A DNA stretch of 64,000 nucleotides, from the NCBI RefSeq assembly GCF_025370935.1, contig NC_133485.1:3681936-3745935 (forward strand), written 5' to 3'. The DNA comes from Choristoneura fumiferana (taxonomy: Eukaryota > Arthropoda > Insecta > Lepidoptera > Tortricidae). A program made the translations under genes and the position numbers. Position 1 is the stretch's first letter; every line of letters starts with the position of its first letter. This document shows, one piece after another, positions 11,485 to 24,884 of this stretch. The notes below the pieces were generated by a model that was not told where the DNA came from, did no database searches, and was given only the letters and a program-made list of their open reading frames with translations.

Positions 11485-12600
11485 TTGATAACCAAGGGTG
11501 GAAAGTGACCCATTTCACCCGAGATATTTCTGGCGCTCGAACGAAGTGAGAGCGCCAATAGTTCGAGGGGAAATGGGTAATTTCACCCGAGTTAGACACT
11601 CTACTTTTCATTTCGACTGTGAGGGAAGTAAAATACCTACTACAAAAAAAGAAGAGAATAATAATAAAATAAATTTACTGATCCAAACTACGACCTATTC
11701 GCACTTGCCACGTCCGACTATAAAAAAAAAATCGAGTTGGTTACGACACGAGGGAGCTTATACATATACAAAACTGGAGGTTGAACGCCGAACGAAGAAA
11801 TTTGACCTTTGTTACTTATTTATATATTCCATCTCTTTATTTTCAGGAATGACTTCAATCTCTTTCTTAACCTAACTAAAGAAAGAGATGAAAAAAATCG
11901 TGACATAATAAAAGTCAAATTTCTTGTTTCAAACGGATGTTTTTTTTTTTTTAATTTATTTAGGAAACAAACGGTTACATTTCAATGCAGCAACGTACAT
12001 AATATATACTTAAGAACCAACAGTTCCATTAATTATAAAATAAACTATAACTAATGCAAGCGCAAAACAAAACAGTTTAACCTACAAAAATTAAATTAGG
12101 CACATATTTATTACCTTCAACCAGCAATACACAGTAGCAATGTTAAGTGACTAAGAAAAACAAGCCATCTAATGTAGAGGAAAGAAAACAATCTGTTACT
12201 TTTACTTTAAACTATGGATGAGGAATCAAAGAGCAAATTCCGTAGTGAATCCCTGTATCTTTGCAGCGATGATGAAAATATATCTAAGTTCATAAAACTT
12301 CTGTTATAATTACGACAAGCCCGTCTGAAAAAAGTGTTACGCGCATATTTCGAACGACAAAAACTGACGTGGAAAGTGGAATAATGACGAGAGGGGATAC
12401 GACGTTCGGCGTTCAACCTCCGGTGTTGTAGGTATATTATTATAAGCTCCTTGGTCACGACGTGTATCTAGATGGCCAGGCCGAAACGTGAAAAAAAAAG
12501 TGTCGTTGACGTAACACAATTATCTTCGACTCCGTTGCTAATCGTAAAAATTAAAAAAAAAACTTTCCACCCTAGAGATGAAAACGCAATTTTCCACCCG
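11485..12600. mobile_element. Large fold-back element with nested hairpins
   Basis: Outer ends AGGGTGGAAAGT (near 11491) and its reverse ACTTTCCACCCT (near 12562). Inner arms match over about 50 bases: GGAGGTTGAACGCCGAACG at 11776-11794 against CGTTCGGCGTTCAACCTCC at 12402-12420, with GAGCTTATA opposite TATAAGCTC further out. Smaller hairpins lie inside: GGCGCTCGAACGAAGTGAGAGCGCC and TCTCTTTC/GAAAGAGA at 11861-11888. No convincing coding region. Confidence 0.55.
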
Positions 12601-13229
12601 GCTATTTATCCATGAAAATTAAACTTTCCGAACAGAAGAGATGAAAATATAATTTGATATAATAATGTTATACTGTCAGCGTAAGGGGGCCAGCATTCAC
12701 TGGCTCAGAAACTGTTCACAGTTGGCGGGACAAAGTATGCGACCGGGATATGAGACTGTTGTGATTAGCTATAGATAGCTTTACTCCACTGCTTCGCTTG
12801 TATGTATTGATTCTGGTATTTGGATTGAAGAGTGCGTCTTGGATTCGTTCACCAAGAGTTCTGTACAGATTTGCAGGTAATATATCTACAAATTATATCA
12901 ACGGCCGTATCTATAAAACTCCAGTGTTAGCACAGCCCTGCTTCCTAGCAAAATGTACGCAGTATGGGGTCTTTTCATATTGTTTGTTTGGGATCCCCTT
13001 TATTTTTAATTTGATTTAATTTTTTATTATTTGTTTTTGTAGCAGCAACGAAAATACATAATGTGTCATTTTCAGCTGTATATCCATTATGGTTCATGAG
13101 ATTTAGTCCTATGACGGACAAAAGTGGGAACGGCCGGCCGGACTATGGCTACACATATCAATAGGGTTCCGTTTGTCACCCCGCGGTACCCTAATCATTA
13201 CAAAACATTTTTGCCCTTAATATTAATTA

Positions 13230-13320
13230 CATTTTTTTTTATTCGACTGGATGGCAAACGAGCAAGTGGGTCTCCTGATGGTAAGAGATCACCACCGCCC
13301 ATAGACACCTACAACAGAAC
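13230..13320 (+). mobile_element. SINE-like repeat, family D, 5' part only
   Basis: TTTTTTTTTATTCGACTGGA, GGGTCTCCTGATGGTAAGAG and CCACCGCCCATAGACACCTA, then the match ends. Just upstream (13040-13195) is a fragment of the AGGGTTCCGTTTGTCACCCC type of repeat. Confidence 0.65.
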
Positions 13321-15544
13321 CTTATCCAAAATTTTATGTTCCTGAATCTAGCGGTAATGATTTTAGGATTTGTAATACGTAGGTCGATCTCGAACCCGTT
13401 GAAATATTGGCATACAAAGTAGCTTTTAATTCGCTGCAAAAGTAAAAAAACGCATTAATTAAAAAAAAGTTTCTATTTAAGTTAAGTATAATGTAGCAGA
13501 GCAAGTGAAACTTTATTTTACAAACTAACTTTATTTAACTTTATTTTTATAATCAATAAATCACATGGTCTTACGTGAAAAAAATGCCATAATTTCGTTA
13601 TGTTACCTAATTTATGAATCATAGAAATAACTCAATACCTTTATTCTATGCTCATTTAGGTTGACAAATACGCGTTGCATTTGACCAAAAGGTAGGTACA
13701 CGAGAGTGGAAGAAAACAAAACACTCCGTTACATTAACTCGTCAAACAGCAAAGAGATTTACCTAAGATAACCAAAAAGACATTATTATAAGCCCCATTC
13801 AAAGCTATTCCAAATTCTTCATAATAACAATCCATTTTCACCTTTTGTTCCAAACATCGTCATGCTTTGAAACAATAGAAATTTGCCAAAATCTCCAAAA
13901 GTTTGGCCAACGTTTTAAATTGAAACAATGGTGCAAAGAACAAAAGTAAGCGAGCTTAATTAATAAGTAGAATTATTTAATTTACGAGCTCCCCTCTTGC
14001 ACCTGACGTGGTAATTAGAGGAAAGGTCCAGGATGTTTATTGGAAGAAAAAGTCAAAAGTGTTGCGCGTGTTTGGAAAGAAATTAAAACCAAAGACAGTT
14101 CACATTTTTATTAAAAAAAGACTGAGGTTTTGAATTTTTTATTAATAATTCTATATCAGGAGATGGCGGGTTGATTGGGATGTGTATGCAAAAGACTGGA
14201 AAAAAAATACATTTTATAATAATATTGTTTTTAATGTTTATATGGGCACAAACGGTACATGGTTCTTAAAAATAAACAAATTACAATTTATATAAACCAA
14301 TAAAGCTGTCACCACTTACTGATTCATTTAAGTAAAAGTAAAATGAACGGGAAACAAAACTGAAAACAGGTTTGTTGGCTAAACACAAATACGGTTAGCA
14401 GTTAATTGAACAAAATTTAATTAACTATTTAAAGATGAAACTGCAAAATTGTAAAATGAATGCTATTAATCCAAAAGGGACAGGATGCCATTTTTGAACT
14501 TAACTAAGGATAAATGAATTACAGCTACTTAACAGAAATTAGTATTATGGGCTTTACAGGCTCTGTTAATATAAGAGTTAGATTTATATTTATTCCTTGT
14601 GAGGGGAACATGAAATAATTTATTGAAAGTTCGTGTGTTCAAACGGGAAGCTTTAAAACCTAATCTACTAAACAGATAGGGGGAGACTTAACAGATAGGG
14701 ATTAATATATATAACAGTGAATTTTTTTATTAACAAGTGGAACAAAATCTAAAAAACAAAATGAAAATGAAATGAAACACTGATCTAACCTAATCTATTT
14801 TTAATTCTTACACTAGTCCTAATTATGTAAAAGCACATTATGCCTCCTTATCGTTATATCAAATGTAAGTATGAATTTCGATCATTGTACAAAATGGCAT
14901 TTTCCAACATGAATATCATAACAAAAATGGTTATGCTAAATGAGTGTTATGTAATTAAACAGTCATGTAATTTGTTGTTACCTAAACGTTTATTATGATT
15001 AACGTTATTATCCGTAATGTTGTTAAAAAGTTTTTACACTATTTCAATGGCACCTTTTACGAGTAAACATCGTTAGATAAGTAAAACTCTTGTGTATATC
15101 ATTTCACGTACTGTTCATTATACCAGCTCTGCTATTCTATAAATGTAACAAAACATGACAACTTCGTCTACAGTCAGCTCTTATAACATTTGGACTTCGG
15201 TGCAGTTAGTCCGTGAAAGTTTCCGTAGTGAATGGAACTATGTCTTTGTTAGACTTTAATGCTGCAAACACGTTTTGTAAAACGTAACAGTGAAGTTTCT
15301 GCCGGTCTTGCTGAATCCGTAGCGTGACAGAGTTCCAGCGTAGTTAGGCACAGATGCATCAAAGATAGAAGTTAGCGTTTTTTAAAGTTTTACAAACATT
15401 TTACTACTAGATACAAAATACAATATTAGAATGAATCTTTCTGCTGTCACTACACTCTTGACAGAGTGATCGTGTCGCCAGATGAGGATGGCTAGTGAAC
15501 TTTTATAACGACTTAATTTGTGATAACGGAACTAACAAAAAAGT
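13321..15544. other. Nothing recognised
   Basis: Long AT-rich stretch without frames above about 60 codons or visible repeats. Confidence 0.6.
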
Positions 15545-15765
15545 TGGAAAACCCCTGACATTTTCACTTCAAAGTTCAATATCTCAAAAACGGCTCAACC
15601 GATTTTGATAAAACATGTTTAAGAACCGTTGCTAGAAAACCTGCTTTCAAATAAAAATACCGCATTCAAATCGGTTCAGCCGCTTAAGAGCTACGGTGCC
15701 ACAGACAGACACACATAGCGGTCAAACTTATAACACCGCTCTTTTTGCGTCGGGGGTTAAAAATA
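15545..15765 (+). repeat. Interspersed repeat (ACAGACACACATAGCGGTC type)
   Basis: CACTTCAAAGTTCAATATCT, CAATCGGTT-like text (ATTCAAATCGGTTCAGCCGC) and CACATAGCGGTCAAACTTAT, ending GCGTCGGGGGTTAAA. The final part recurs at 52420-52480. Confidence 0.6.
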
Positions 15766-16804
15766 GTGCGGTGGTTTTCCCTTATCTTCTACACCGTGAA
15801 GCTGAAGTCCAAAGTTCATAGTTGGCAATAGAGAGCACTGCTGTCCACTCTCGCATTTGGACTTTTAGTCACGTTTCACGACACCCACAGATCAGAATAA
15901 ATATGTTATGAAAATGTCGACAAAAATTGGTTATACTTTGAAAAAGTTTTTGGTAAAAATTACATTTTTAATACAAGCTTTTTTTGCTGACTGTACTTGT
16001 ATGTCACCCAAACTACATATACATACCGAATTTCAAGTCGATGCTATTAACCGTTAAAGAGTACCGTCCTGTGGAGACGATCCTGGCCGGACTACGAGGA
16101 TCTCACTACCAGATTATTGTATTGTCACGCAATTTACATAAGTATACCAAATATCAAGTCAATCCAACTATTGGAAGTTGGTCGAATTTAACTTGCAAGA
16201 TTTGATTACAGATAAACCGACAGACAGACAGAAAGACTGCGACAGACAACGGGACAGGTGAAACTAAATAAAAGCTAGTATTTGTTGTGGAAGGAATTGT
16301 GTTTTGACAGCTCAAAAAAGTTGTCACTTAACTGAGTATCAAACAGTTTACATATTGTTTTTAGTTTGTAAACTAATACGGGATTCAATAAACTAATTTC
16401 CTATTCAGTGACTTGGCTTTCCTGTTCAATTTGTACGCTGAAGTTTACGCCATAATCTAACTTTAAAGACGCTAGGGCTAAGTGTGATGACGTTTCTAAA
16501 ACTTGGGCTGCCTTCAAATCTAATTCAGTTGCAAGCTGTTTAATATTATTACAACTAGTTCGGAATTACAAGTAACTGCAGTTCCTCTGTTTAAGTTCAA
16601 GTTAAGACTTGGCTTGTAACCATTGTAACTAACTATGTGGCTGTAGTTTGCGTTTTCCTGTAACACGAGTTTTACGATTGTTCTCAGACTTTGAAGATAT
16701 ACAATCAAAGAATCTGATTGGCGTACCAGGGTGGAACCTTTGTGCTACTAATGTCATATTGACATTCCATGCATCGGGCAACGAAATCATAGCAAATTCA
16801 TTAT
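15766..16804. other. Old repeat with ACCGACAGACAGACAG end, no gene
   Basis: 15990-16265 runs from TGTATGTCACCCAAACTACA to GATAAACCGACAGACAGACA, a pattern found in other lepidopteran repeats. The remainder is unique AT-rich sequence. Confidence 0.45.
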
Positions 16805-17035
16805 GACCATTTTTTTTGTTACCTTTTTGTTTTTCCTTTTTGTACAATAAAGAATTATAAACAAACAAACAAACCATTGAATTGCTCCGCAGGTTTGTGT
16901 AGCTCACACGTCACAAATTTCGAATGTATGTAATTTTGCACATGAATTTCAAAGGTCAGAGGTGTGACCCCGGATTTGTACCCACGATCCTCTGCTTGAG
17001 CGGCCATAAGTCAAACCACTAAGCCGCCACAGCTA
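16805..17035 (-). mobile_element. SINE family B, minus strand, beside a LINE tail
   Basis: Plus strand has GATCCTCTGCTTGAGCGGCC and CACTAAGCCGCCACAGC, the reverse complement of the family B head. It is preceded by TTTTTGTACAATAAAGAATT and (ACAA)n at 16838-16875, the same tail seen at 61085-61144. Confidence 0.72.
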
Positions 17036-17039
17036 ATTG

Positions 17040-20000
17040 TATGTGTTTAATAGTGGGACATAATATTGGACTGAATATTACGATTTTCCAGGTAAAGCTT
17101 CTTACACGCTTTTCTAATAGAAGCCTGATTTTTCTTAAAATATATTGCCTTATTTTTATGTATATTGCCCAAAAAAAATCATAAATACAACGCAATATAT
17201 TTAGCTCGCTAAGCCCCCTTTAATGATCTTTTTGAAGTTTTCAATTTCCAACCCTACGTCGCGACATCAACGGTGTATTTTAACTGAATCGTTCGAGACC
17301 GTAAAATTTTGCCAGCTATTAAATTTTGTGAATATTTTTACGTGATTTTACTGTCATAAATATAATTCTTAAGCCGGTCGTGCATTACTTATAATTATTA
17401 CAGATTTTATGATTATAATCTTTGGATTATATTTTTTGTGGAATGTTTTTTATTAGCTTGTACCTGTTTGGTTATGGAGATCAAATCGTGCGTACTAAAT
17501 TTGACCCACTTGTAATAATCAGATTTGAAATTTGGTATAAATATGTAATTTGGATTGCATTGGAAGCGCATTTATTGATAAATATAGTCAGCATACTCGT
17601 ACAGCATGTATTGAAAAAAAAAAAACTTTTATTTTGGCTACCTATTTATTTGGTGTAATGATCTGCGGTTTCTCTTGTTTCTATAACTACTAAAGAAGTT
17701 TTTTTTATTTAACCTCATTTTTAATAAGAGCGTCTTGAAGGGCGATCCTTGTCATAGGAATCATCAGGTTGCCAAGATCTATTAAATGAGACATGTTTCG
17801 TTTCGGTTGGTGGGTGAAGACAGTGCCCATACAAATTTGCCCATTGTCCTTTTCGATTATTATTCAGACTGTACTTCTGCTAGATAACCTCGAAACTGTA
17901 ACATTATCTTGAACCATGTCGACAGAAATGTGCCAACGTAAATGAAATAAAATAAGCGCTCGAATAATGACCCAAATAAGAAGCTTATCGCTTCTCTAAT
18001 CACACAGCCATTAAAATAGGAAAAAATACCTATTTCCTGCTTACCCCGTTTTCTCTCTCCAAGTAAGTAAATTTAAGTAAGTATATTGTAAAGCAGTGCC
18101 TCTCAGTAATGAAGGTACGACTTAGCTCCTTGATGTCAAATCAATTGACTTGTAATAAAGCAGAATCCTTCCGACCTGTGCTAACGTTATCTACTTATAA
18201 GGGAGCGTCTCATTGAAATCATGTAGCGGAAGCGAAAGCGATTTGAATTTCGGTAAAAAAATCTATATTACAAAAAATACAGATCTCTTAATTTAGTCGT
18301 TGAGATTTTCGATTCCATAGGAATATCGGTATAAAAACTATCGTAAGTCCTGCCTAGGATCTTAAACTAAGTATCTTCATAGGTACTGAATTTTATCTAA
18401 ATCAGTCCAGCAATTTCAGTATAATACGGATTGGGTACCGGCCTAACATCAAGAACAAGTTTAGTTTAGGTACCTAGTTCAAAAGACTTGCGGACGTGTT
18501 ACTTAGCTCATTCTTCAATGTACCTACTATTAAGTTTAGTTTACCGTGATGACCACACTAAAGATTTAAGAGTGAGCTAAGTAAGACGTTCGCAAGTTTT
18601 TGATCTTGATTTCACGGACGGCATAATATTACTAAAACATCAGTTTAGTCGTCAAATCCAGTTTTAGTTTGATACTTTCATACATTTTGACACTACTAAA
18701 CTATGCATAATACTTACTAAATTTAGATTTTTTAGTTTAGACGCTCATTATGACCAATTATATTTTCGTCGACATTTTAAGTCCACCCTGTTCTCTCCCT
18801 TACAGCTGTTACCTGCAATACCTCGAGTTATCTGCCCTCTTTGTAGTGCCATCTCAGTCTGGCAGCCTCCGGGCCCTACTTTGTGTAGATCAAGGTCGCT
18901 CGCAGTAATCAGTAGGTGGTAGTTCTACGATACTGAAGAAATAAGTCAGGTAGTATGGAAAGATTTTATAAAACGATTATGTTGTGCATGCGGAACAATT
19001 ACAATTGACAAGATTTAATTTTTTAACACCTGTAAATTACTACAGGAATCGAAAGAGTTTTGCCACCTGAACATGGGAAAATATTTATTATAATTGATTT
19101 CTCCATATTTAAAAAATACAAAAAAAATGAAAAATATGTCTGAATCTGCCAACACTACCACAGAATAGATGTTTTCTTTGCCTTTTTCACCAGAAAAAGG
19201 AGCTGTCATAATTCTGACAACGTCTCTATGCAACGTCTACGTCAGATTTACGTGATCTTTTTTTTAAGAGACTAGACAAAAGTAATAGATCTATTGTGTG
19301 GTAGTTTTGGAGTTATGCCCTTTTAGTATAAGCACATCTTAAAAAAATTGTAATAAATCAATTAATAGTTGTAGCGAAATTTTAAAACTATCAGCGTTTT
19401 TCTCATTCCTAACAGAATACAGAGAACGAATCAAATTATAGTCTTAGAAATATGAAATCTTGTCAATTCATTAAAATGTCATGCTTAGGGTCTCTAATTT
19501 CGTTAATACATGCGGCAGGAAACTGAAGCGGTTAAAACACTCATAGAACTACCCAGGTATCAATTTTCACTTGGCCTATATCTATAGTGATAAGGTTGAG
19601 GTTAACACCGGATAATTCAATATATAAAGTAAAATAAGAATACCTTGTTCCTAACAACACATTAATTCATTTTTGTTCTAGCTATTGCCCGCGACTCCGC
19701 CCGCCTAGAATTCTTTTATCGCCGTTCCGCGGGAACTATAAAATTTCCCAAGGTAATACTATCCTACGTCCTTCCCCGGGACTCAAACTATCTGTATACC
19801 GAATTCCGTATTACATTTTGCTTAGGAGAGGCTTTACTATGATATGCTGAGCCGGGACCTTTTTATAACGGCAACACTACCTTCGTATTTTCTCTAATAA
19901 CCTGTGTAATATAATGTGTCACTACTGTTATAAATAAAATATTTTCTTTCTTTCTACTAAATAATATTGGATATTTAATACCCACGAATTTGTATGGAAC

Positions 20001-20138
20001 GCTCGGAGGCATTTAAAATATTCAACAGTCAATAAATACTCAATCGGTCTTATTATGCGAGTAGGTCATTATTCCATTGTTTATTTTATTTAATTTACGT
20101 GAGCACGATTTTGTTGACATGACAAAAGATTCTGTTAC
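17040..20138. other. No gene; hairpin and a repeat fragment only
   Basis: Apart from the hairpin at 18479-18606 and a CCCGCGACTCCGCCCGCC repeat fragment at 19688-19815, nothing was recognised. Confidence 0.55.
18479..18606. repeat. Imperfect hairpin
   Basis: AAAAGACTTGCGGACGTGTT-ACTTAGCTCA on the left against TGAGCTAAGTAAGACGTTCG-CAAGTTTTT on the right, loop about 55 bases. Probably a short fold-back element. Confidence 0.5.
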
Positions 20139-20377
20139 AGTTAAAGCGCTCGATTGTTTTATGCGACAAACGCTGCGTCAACCGCAATGCGTTTGTCGCA
20201 CATCATTTTGCATCAGATCATTTACCTACCAAACATTGTCTTAAGCGGTGAGCGCAGCGGAAAACGCATGTTTGGTAATTAGATTGCGTGGATTATGATT
20301 TGGTTAGATTAGATGTGCGTCAAACGCAATGCGTTTAACGCAGCGTTTATTGCATAAAACAACCGAACGCTTTAAAC
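20139..20377. mobile_element. MITE-like element with 55-base inverted ends
   Basis: Left arm GTTAAAGCGCTCGATTGTTT-TATGCGACAAACGCTGCG and right arm, in reverse, GTTTAAAGCGTTCGGTTGTT-TTATGCAATAAACGCTGCG; the match continues to GCAATGCGTTTG. It ends 22 bases before the point where the duplicated block begins. Confidence 0.68.
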
Positions 20378-20984
20378 GGTCGAATAATTACCAAAAAGCG
20401 TTAAGCCTTGTGAATGCTATTTACCAAGACTCGCTGAACACAATGCCGGGTAGCAAGTGTGTACCCGCTACGTAACTCCATAACTGAAGAGCAAGCCGCA
20501 ACATTATTACGGCTACGTACTGACAGAGTTACATAGTTTGCTAAAATTGTGTTACTGACTTTAGCAACTACCGCATAACAGAGATAATTTTGAGGAACAA
20601 AGGCTGAACAACATTTCATGCGTTTAGAGTAAAGGCTTTATATACTGGAACGGCTAAACACGCTATTGATAATTTTAGTTCCCTACAGTCAAGATATTAA
20701 AAAGATACCGATACTCGTTGCTACCCTAATGTATGGAACCTCCGGGTACGGAACCCGCAAAAAAAAACGTCATAAGCGCGATTAGCCGCTGCAGTATTTT
20801 TGAAAATTTACCCTTAGAGCTTTTGCACTTGCCATCGACGCGCGTTTTAGAAACAATCGTTGACAACGCGTTTTTCTTTCCTTCCATAGAGCGGCCATTC
20901 AACTTGCGCGCTTATCACGTTTGTATTGATAGAAATGCGTGTCAATGGCGCGTTTAAAACACGCACAATGCTGCCAACGGGTCA

Positions 20985-21290
20985 TCCCATCATCCCAGCC
21001 TATATACGTCCCACTGCTGGGCACAGGCCTCCTCTCAGAACATGAGGGCTTGGGCAATAGTTCCCACGCGGGCCCAGTGCGGATTGGGAACTTCGCACGC
21101 ACCATTGAATCGCTTCGCAGGTTTGTGCAGGTTTCCTCACGATGTTTTCCTTCACCGCAAAGCTCGTGGTAAATTTCAAATGTAATTCCGCACATGAATT
21201 TCGAAAAACTCAGAGGTGCGAGCCGGGGTTCGAACCCATGACCCTCTGCTTGAGAGGCGATAGGTCAAACCACTAGGCCACCACGGCTTT
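20985..21290 (-). mobile_element. SINE family B, full-length, in copy A
   Basis: Reverse-complement copy, running from ATCATCCCAGCCTATATACG to CCACTAGGCCACCACGGC with all the internal blocks (GGTGAAGGAAAACATCGTGA in reverse, GGTTCGAACCCATGACCCTC). Counterpart in copy B at 33495-33797. Confidence 0.82.
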
Positions 21291-21636
21291 TTATGCCAAC
21301 GGGTATGAGCACCCTAATGTATGGAACCATAAAACCCACTGTAAGGTTTCGCTGTCTTTCAGAGGGCTGATTATTTTAACTATTATAATATCACTTCATT
21401 TTGAAACAAAAATTATATTATTCATCTTTTTCGTTTAGCTTAGATACCTAGTGTATGTTTTGAAATAAAAACACGCTTTTCATATTATTTATTTTATTTC
21501 AGCTTTAACCTTCATCAACTCTTTATTTACTTCACTTTCATTTCTTCGAAAGGCAAGATTATAAAATTATATTTACAATGTTATCTTACGAAAATTAAAA
21601 ATAATTATATTTATAATAATAGTCTTTAAAATTGGT

Positions 21637-21662
21637 CTACTTCTTCTTGGCTGGCAGGAATA
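21637..21662 (-). CDS. Transporter terminal exon, copy A
   Basis: Reads FLPAKKK and TAG in the same phase as copy B. The intron before it (21663-21891) is 229 bases long and mostly repeat. A candidate AATAAA follows at 21522-21527 on the minus strand. Confidence 0.7.
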
Positions 21663-21891
21663 CTGACAAACAGTCACAACTGAAAAAAAAAACACTAAGT
21701 ATTAGTTTTATAAAATACTTGTAGCTAGGGATAAAAAGTATTCTATATTTTAATCCAGGTTATAAACTAACTTTTTGGCAAATTTCATTCAAATCCGTCC
21801 AGCCGTTTCAGCGTGAAGAAGTAACAAACATACTCTCAACTCACTCACTCACAAACTTTCACATTTATAATATTAGTAGGATGTTACTCAC

Positions 21892-22019
21892 GTATCATCA
21901 GACCGGTGAATCCATAGAAAGGCACAACACATCCCATGTTCAGTAAAATGGGGAATGTAATGTTTCCCGCCAGGGTACCAGTTCTTCCCACCAACATAAC
22001 TACAGAAATCGCTAGAGTT
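21892..22019 (-). CDS. Transporter exon h, copy A (TM11-TM12)
   Basis: Identical over all 128 bases to the exon at 34373-34500, with the same TTCTTTCAG acceptor and GTGAGT donor, while the introns on both sides differ by indels. This contrast could mean selection on the coding part or simply a short stretch without allelic differences. Confidence 0.85.
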
Positions 22020-23692
22020 CTGAAAGAAAAACACTAAATTAATGTATACGTAAAGATAATGTGCACTTTATTATTGTTTACGAAATTGGCGATTATCATT
22101 CTCGCTCACATTTTTTTACATAAAACCATCTGGCCGTGATTGACCGTATTTCATCTAATATACGAGTTTAATCGTAAAAGTGCAAATGAGGCCAAAGGTG
22201 TATCTTTCTGGTTCAGTAACAGCCTATCCAGTGTTTAGATCAATTTTCTGCTAAACCTTAGATAATGATGATGGGGTAGACCTATTGCCATCCACGAAGA
22301 AGCGTGATTTTGTCAAAATTACCCATTAATGTCATTGTAATAACCTACCTAGCCTACCTAGAATCTACCTATACCTACTATATTATTTTTACTTTAGATT
22401 GCATCTCCACTCAGCATCACAGTATGTCTTTGTCATTATTTGACATTATTTGTCATTGAAATTAGCTTACACCACAGACTACTAAGAGATACTACGTGGC
22501 TTACACAAGGATGTGTAAAGTCAGGAAGCACAAATTCTGTGTAAGTGTGCAAATGTTTCCGTCGAAAACTGTTCAGTAGACGACGCTACAAAAGCTTACC
22601 TTTTTAAAGAAGCTAAAGCGATAAACACAGTAAAATCATTCAACATTTTATTTGACAGGACAAGAAAATTAAATAACCGTCTACGATTTCTCACATCAGT
22701 AACTTATTCCAATCACTGTTCTAATGAGGCATGTTGAGGCTTTTTTTTTCTGTATGGACGCGACCTTTTACCTAACTTACGCCAAATAGAAACCCCCGGC
22801 ATGTATTGTATAATCCCTAAGCATACTCATTTAAAACCCGCTTATGGTTTTCACTCACACTTCAGAAATATCGTAAAACAGTTATTCATAAGTTAAGAAT
22901 GGCTTAATAAAGTTATAGGCCGGGAGTTAGTGCTATGTTAAAACCTAATTATAATACGAGCGTGTTTATGGCTAAAACGCTTTTATAGGCCTTATTTTAT
23001 GTTTGAAGTGCTCGTAATTTTATAATGATGTAATCGTTTTTTAAGGTTAGGAGGCTTTTTGTTCCAAAATTACTTACATTATAATTTAAATTTGATGTTT
23101 GAATTTATTTTCATTCAAGTTTCAATATAATTTTCATTTTGTTTATTTTCTGATTATACATTAAAAACTATCTTAAAAAAATGAAGCTCCTTGTCTATAA
23201 AGTCGATCAATTACTTTCTAAAAATCTTAATTGTGCAATCATCAAACTAATAGAAAAAATTTTTTTATAGGAATCTTTAAAACACACGTTTCATGCATTG
23301 CTGAGTGACGCCTCATACAGCCGGACCACAATGGTACGCGATCGACAGCGCGGCAAGTGATTTCTCATACATCGCTTGTGTTGCCACTTAACTAATGTAC
23401 GGTGAGCGTTTGCAACGTGCGATGAACAGTGATTTTACTCGCTGTGTCGCCGCCATTTGTACAGAGTATCAGCTGAAGGATCTCCAAAACCACGAAGGCA
23501 ATAACATTAATCGTCCAGATGTTCAGAATCCTAATGGGATTATTTTCCGATCATCGTGAGAACTCATTGTTATTGAGAGCATCCATCAGCGAGCAACTCA
23601 TATTGGCTCATTATTTCACTAGCATAAAGCTGTAAAATATTTCAATGGCGATTGTCAAGAACAGATGACAGTTAGGGTGGGGTAGTTTGCGA

Positions 23693-23835
23693 ATGGAGAC
23701 CGCGGATCGTCAAGCGCAGCGTAGGACGTCCACCTTCGATAAAGATAGACGTCCTGCCGGGGGTTTGAGGTGGATGCAGGCCGTTTCCAACCGAAGCAAC
23801 TGGAGGTCTATTTGGAAAACCTATCTCTAATAGTG
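23693..23835 (+). mobile_element. RTE-type LINE fragment within copy A
   Basis: Contains GGAGACCGCGGATCGTCAAG, GCGTAGGACGTCCACC, and GGATGCAGGCCGTTTCCAAC, matching the same blocks as the element at 28607. Its counterpart in copy B is at 36255-36410. Confidence 0.75.
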
Positions 23836-24253
23836 GACCTTCTGCAACTGTTATAATGGTGATGACGATAGAAGTTCCCAATCCGAACTGGAGTCGCGTG
23901 TGAATTATGGTCTAAACACTGTCATTCTGAGATTATCTGCCTTGCAGTGGAACGTATGATGAAGGATAGAAATAATGGCGCCCAGGTACTCCTCTATCTA
24001 ACATGATCCCTATCTATCATGTTCAATTACAAACAAAGAAAAATGTTGAACATGACACTACTAAGGCTCTTAATGAAAAAAACCGGATAACTCCCAGGAG
24101 TCGTGCGAGCAGAGCGATGTCCAGAGCCCGTGGTGCTGCAGCCGCCGAGTCGCGTTGCTCGAAGAAGGGCTACAAACTAGCCCGACACATGTCAATCTAA
24201 ACTCAATTAAGGACGTGAGTTATCCAGTATCAATAAATACGAATAAAAATTAC

Positions 24254-24528
24254 CTGACAGTAGTAGGAAACACTTCAACCGTCAGAGCTTGGAATAGACT
24301 TATCATCGTTTGTGCCACGGATATATCTAGAGAGAACAGCGCCACCACTGCCCCTTTAGTGTCCGCCCATCTCAGGCCCAAGGTTGCGCTCACGCATACA
24401 ACTCCAGCGCCGAATATCAAGGCTTTCTTGCCCACTCTGTTGACCAATATGCCCATGATTGGGTAAGGGAGGAAGCAGATGCAGCCCACGATCATGCTAT
24501 TGATATAGGTTTCTGCGCCACTCAGAGT
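24254..24528 (-). CDS. Transporter exon g, copy A (TM8-TM10)
   Basis: Same exon as 36816-37090 with both splice sites intact and the frame open. Five differences in 275 bases: two silent, and three conservative (M to I in the TM8 end, M to L before IFGAG, V to L in FSxDIS; copy B residue first). No frameshift or stop. Either an allele or a young duplicate; no upstream exons were found between here and the gap. Confidence 0.85.
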
Positions 24529-24578
24529 CTGAAACAATTTTTAAGGTATATTTAACACCTAGTGCTCAGAATGGTACT

Positions 24579-24846
24579 CTAATTTTTCGCCGAAACTATT
24601 TTTCCCAAATTGTTTTTATTTTTTTTAAATTTTCTTTTCCCAACTGAATATGGACGAACGTTTTTTTTGGAACTATAAATACTTTAGTTTAGGATTGTTA
24701 TAAAACTAACCTAACGTAACCTATAGCGTTTTATAGGAATATAGTCCTGAAATTATCCTGAATAGTTTACAGTTTCAGAAAAAGAAACGTTCATTGATAT
24801 TATGAAACAGTTGGGAAATTAATAATTTTCGAAATATGTTTTCAGC
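24579..24846. mobile_element. MITE-like element, GTTTCAGAAA family (copy A)
   Basis: Inverted ends with TTCCCAACTG (24639) and CAGTTGGGAAA (24808), plus ATTTTTCGCCGAAA and AATAATTTTCGAAAT outside. The same insertion is in copy B (about 37141-37400). A relative with stronger arms is at 57313-57550. Confidence 0.5.
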
Positions 24847-24884
24847 AAAAAACCTTTTGTTTCCTTGCAGTCGGATAAAAAGCC

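Noticed and set aside
21637..24528. A separate, second transporter gene
   Set aside because: Only the last three exons are present and the block duplicates 32895-38324 beside a gap. Kept as copy A rather than as an independent gene.
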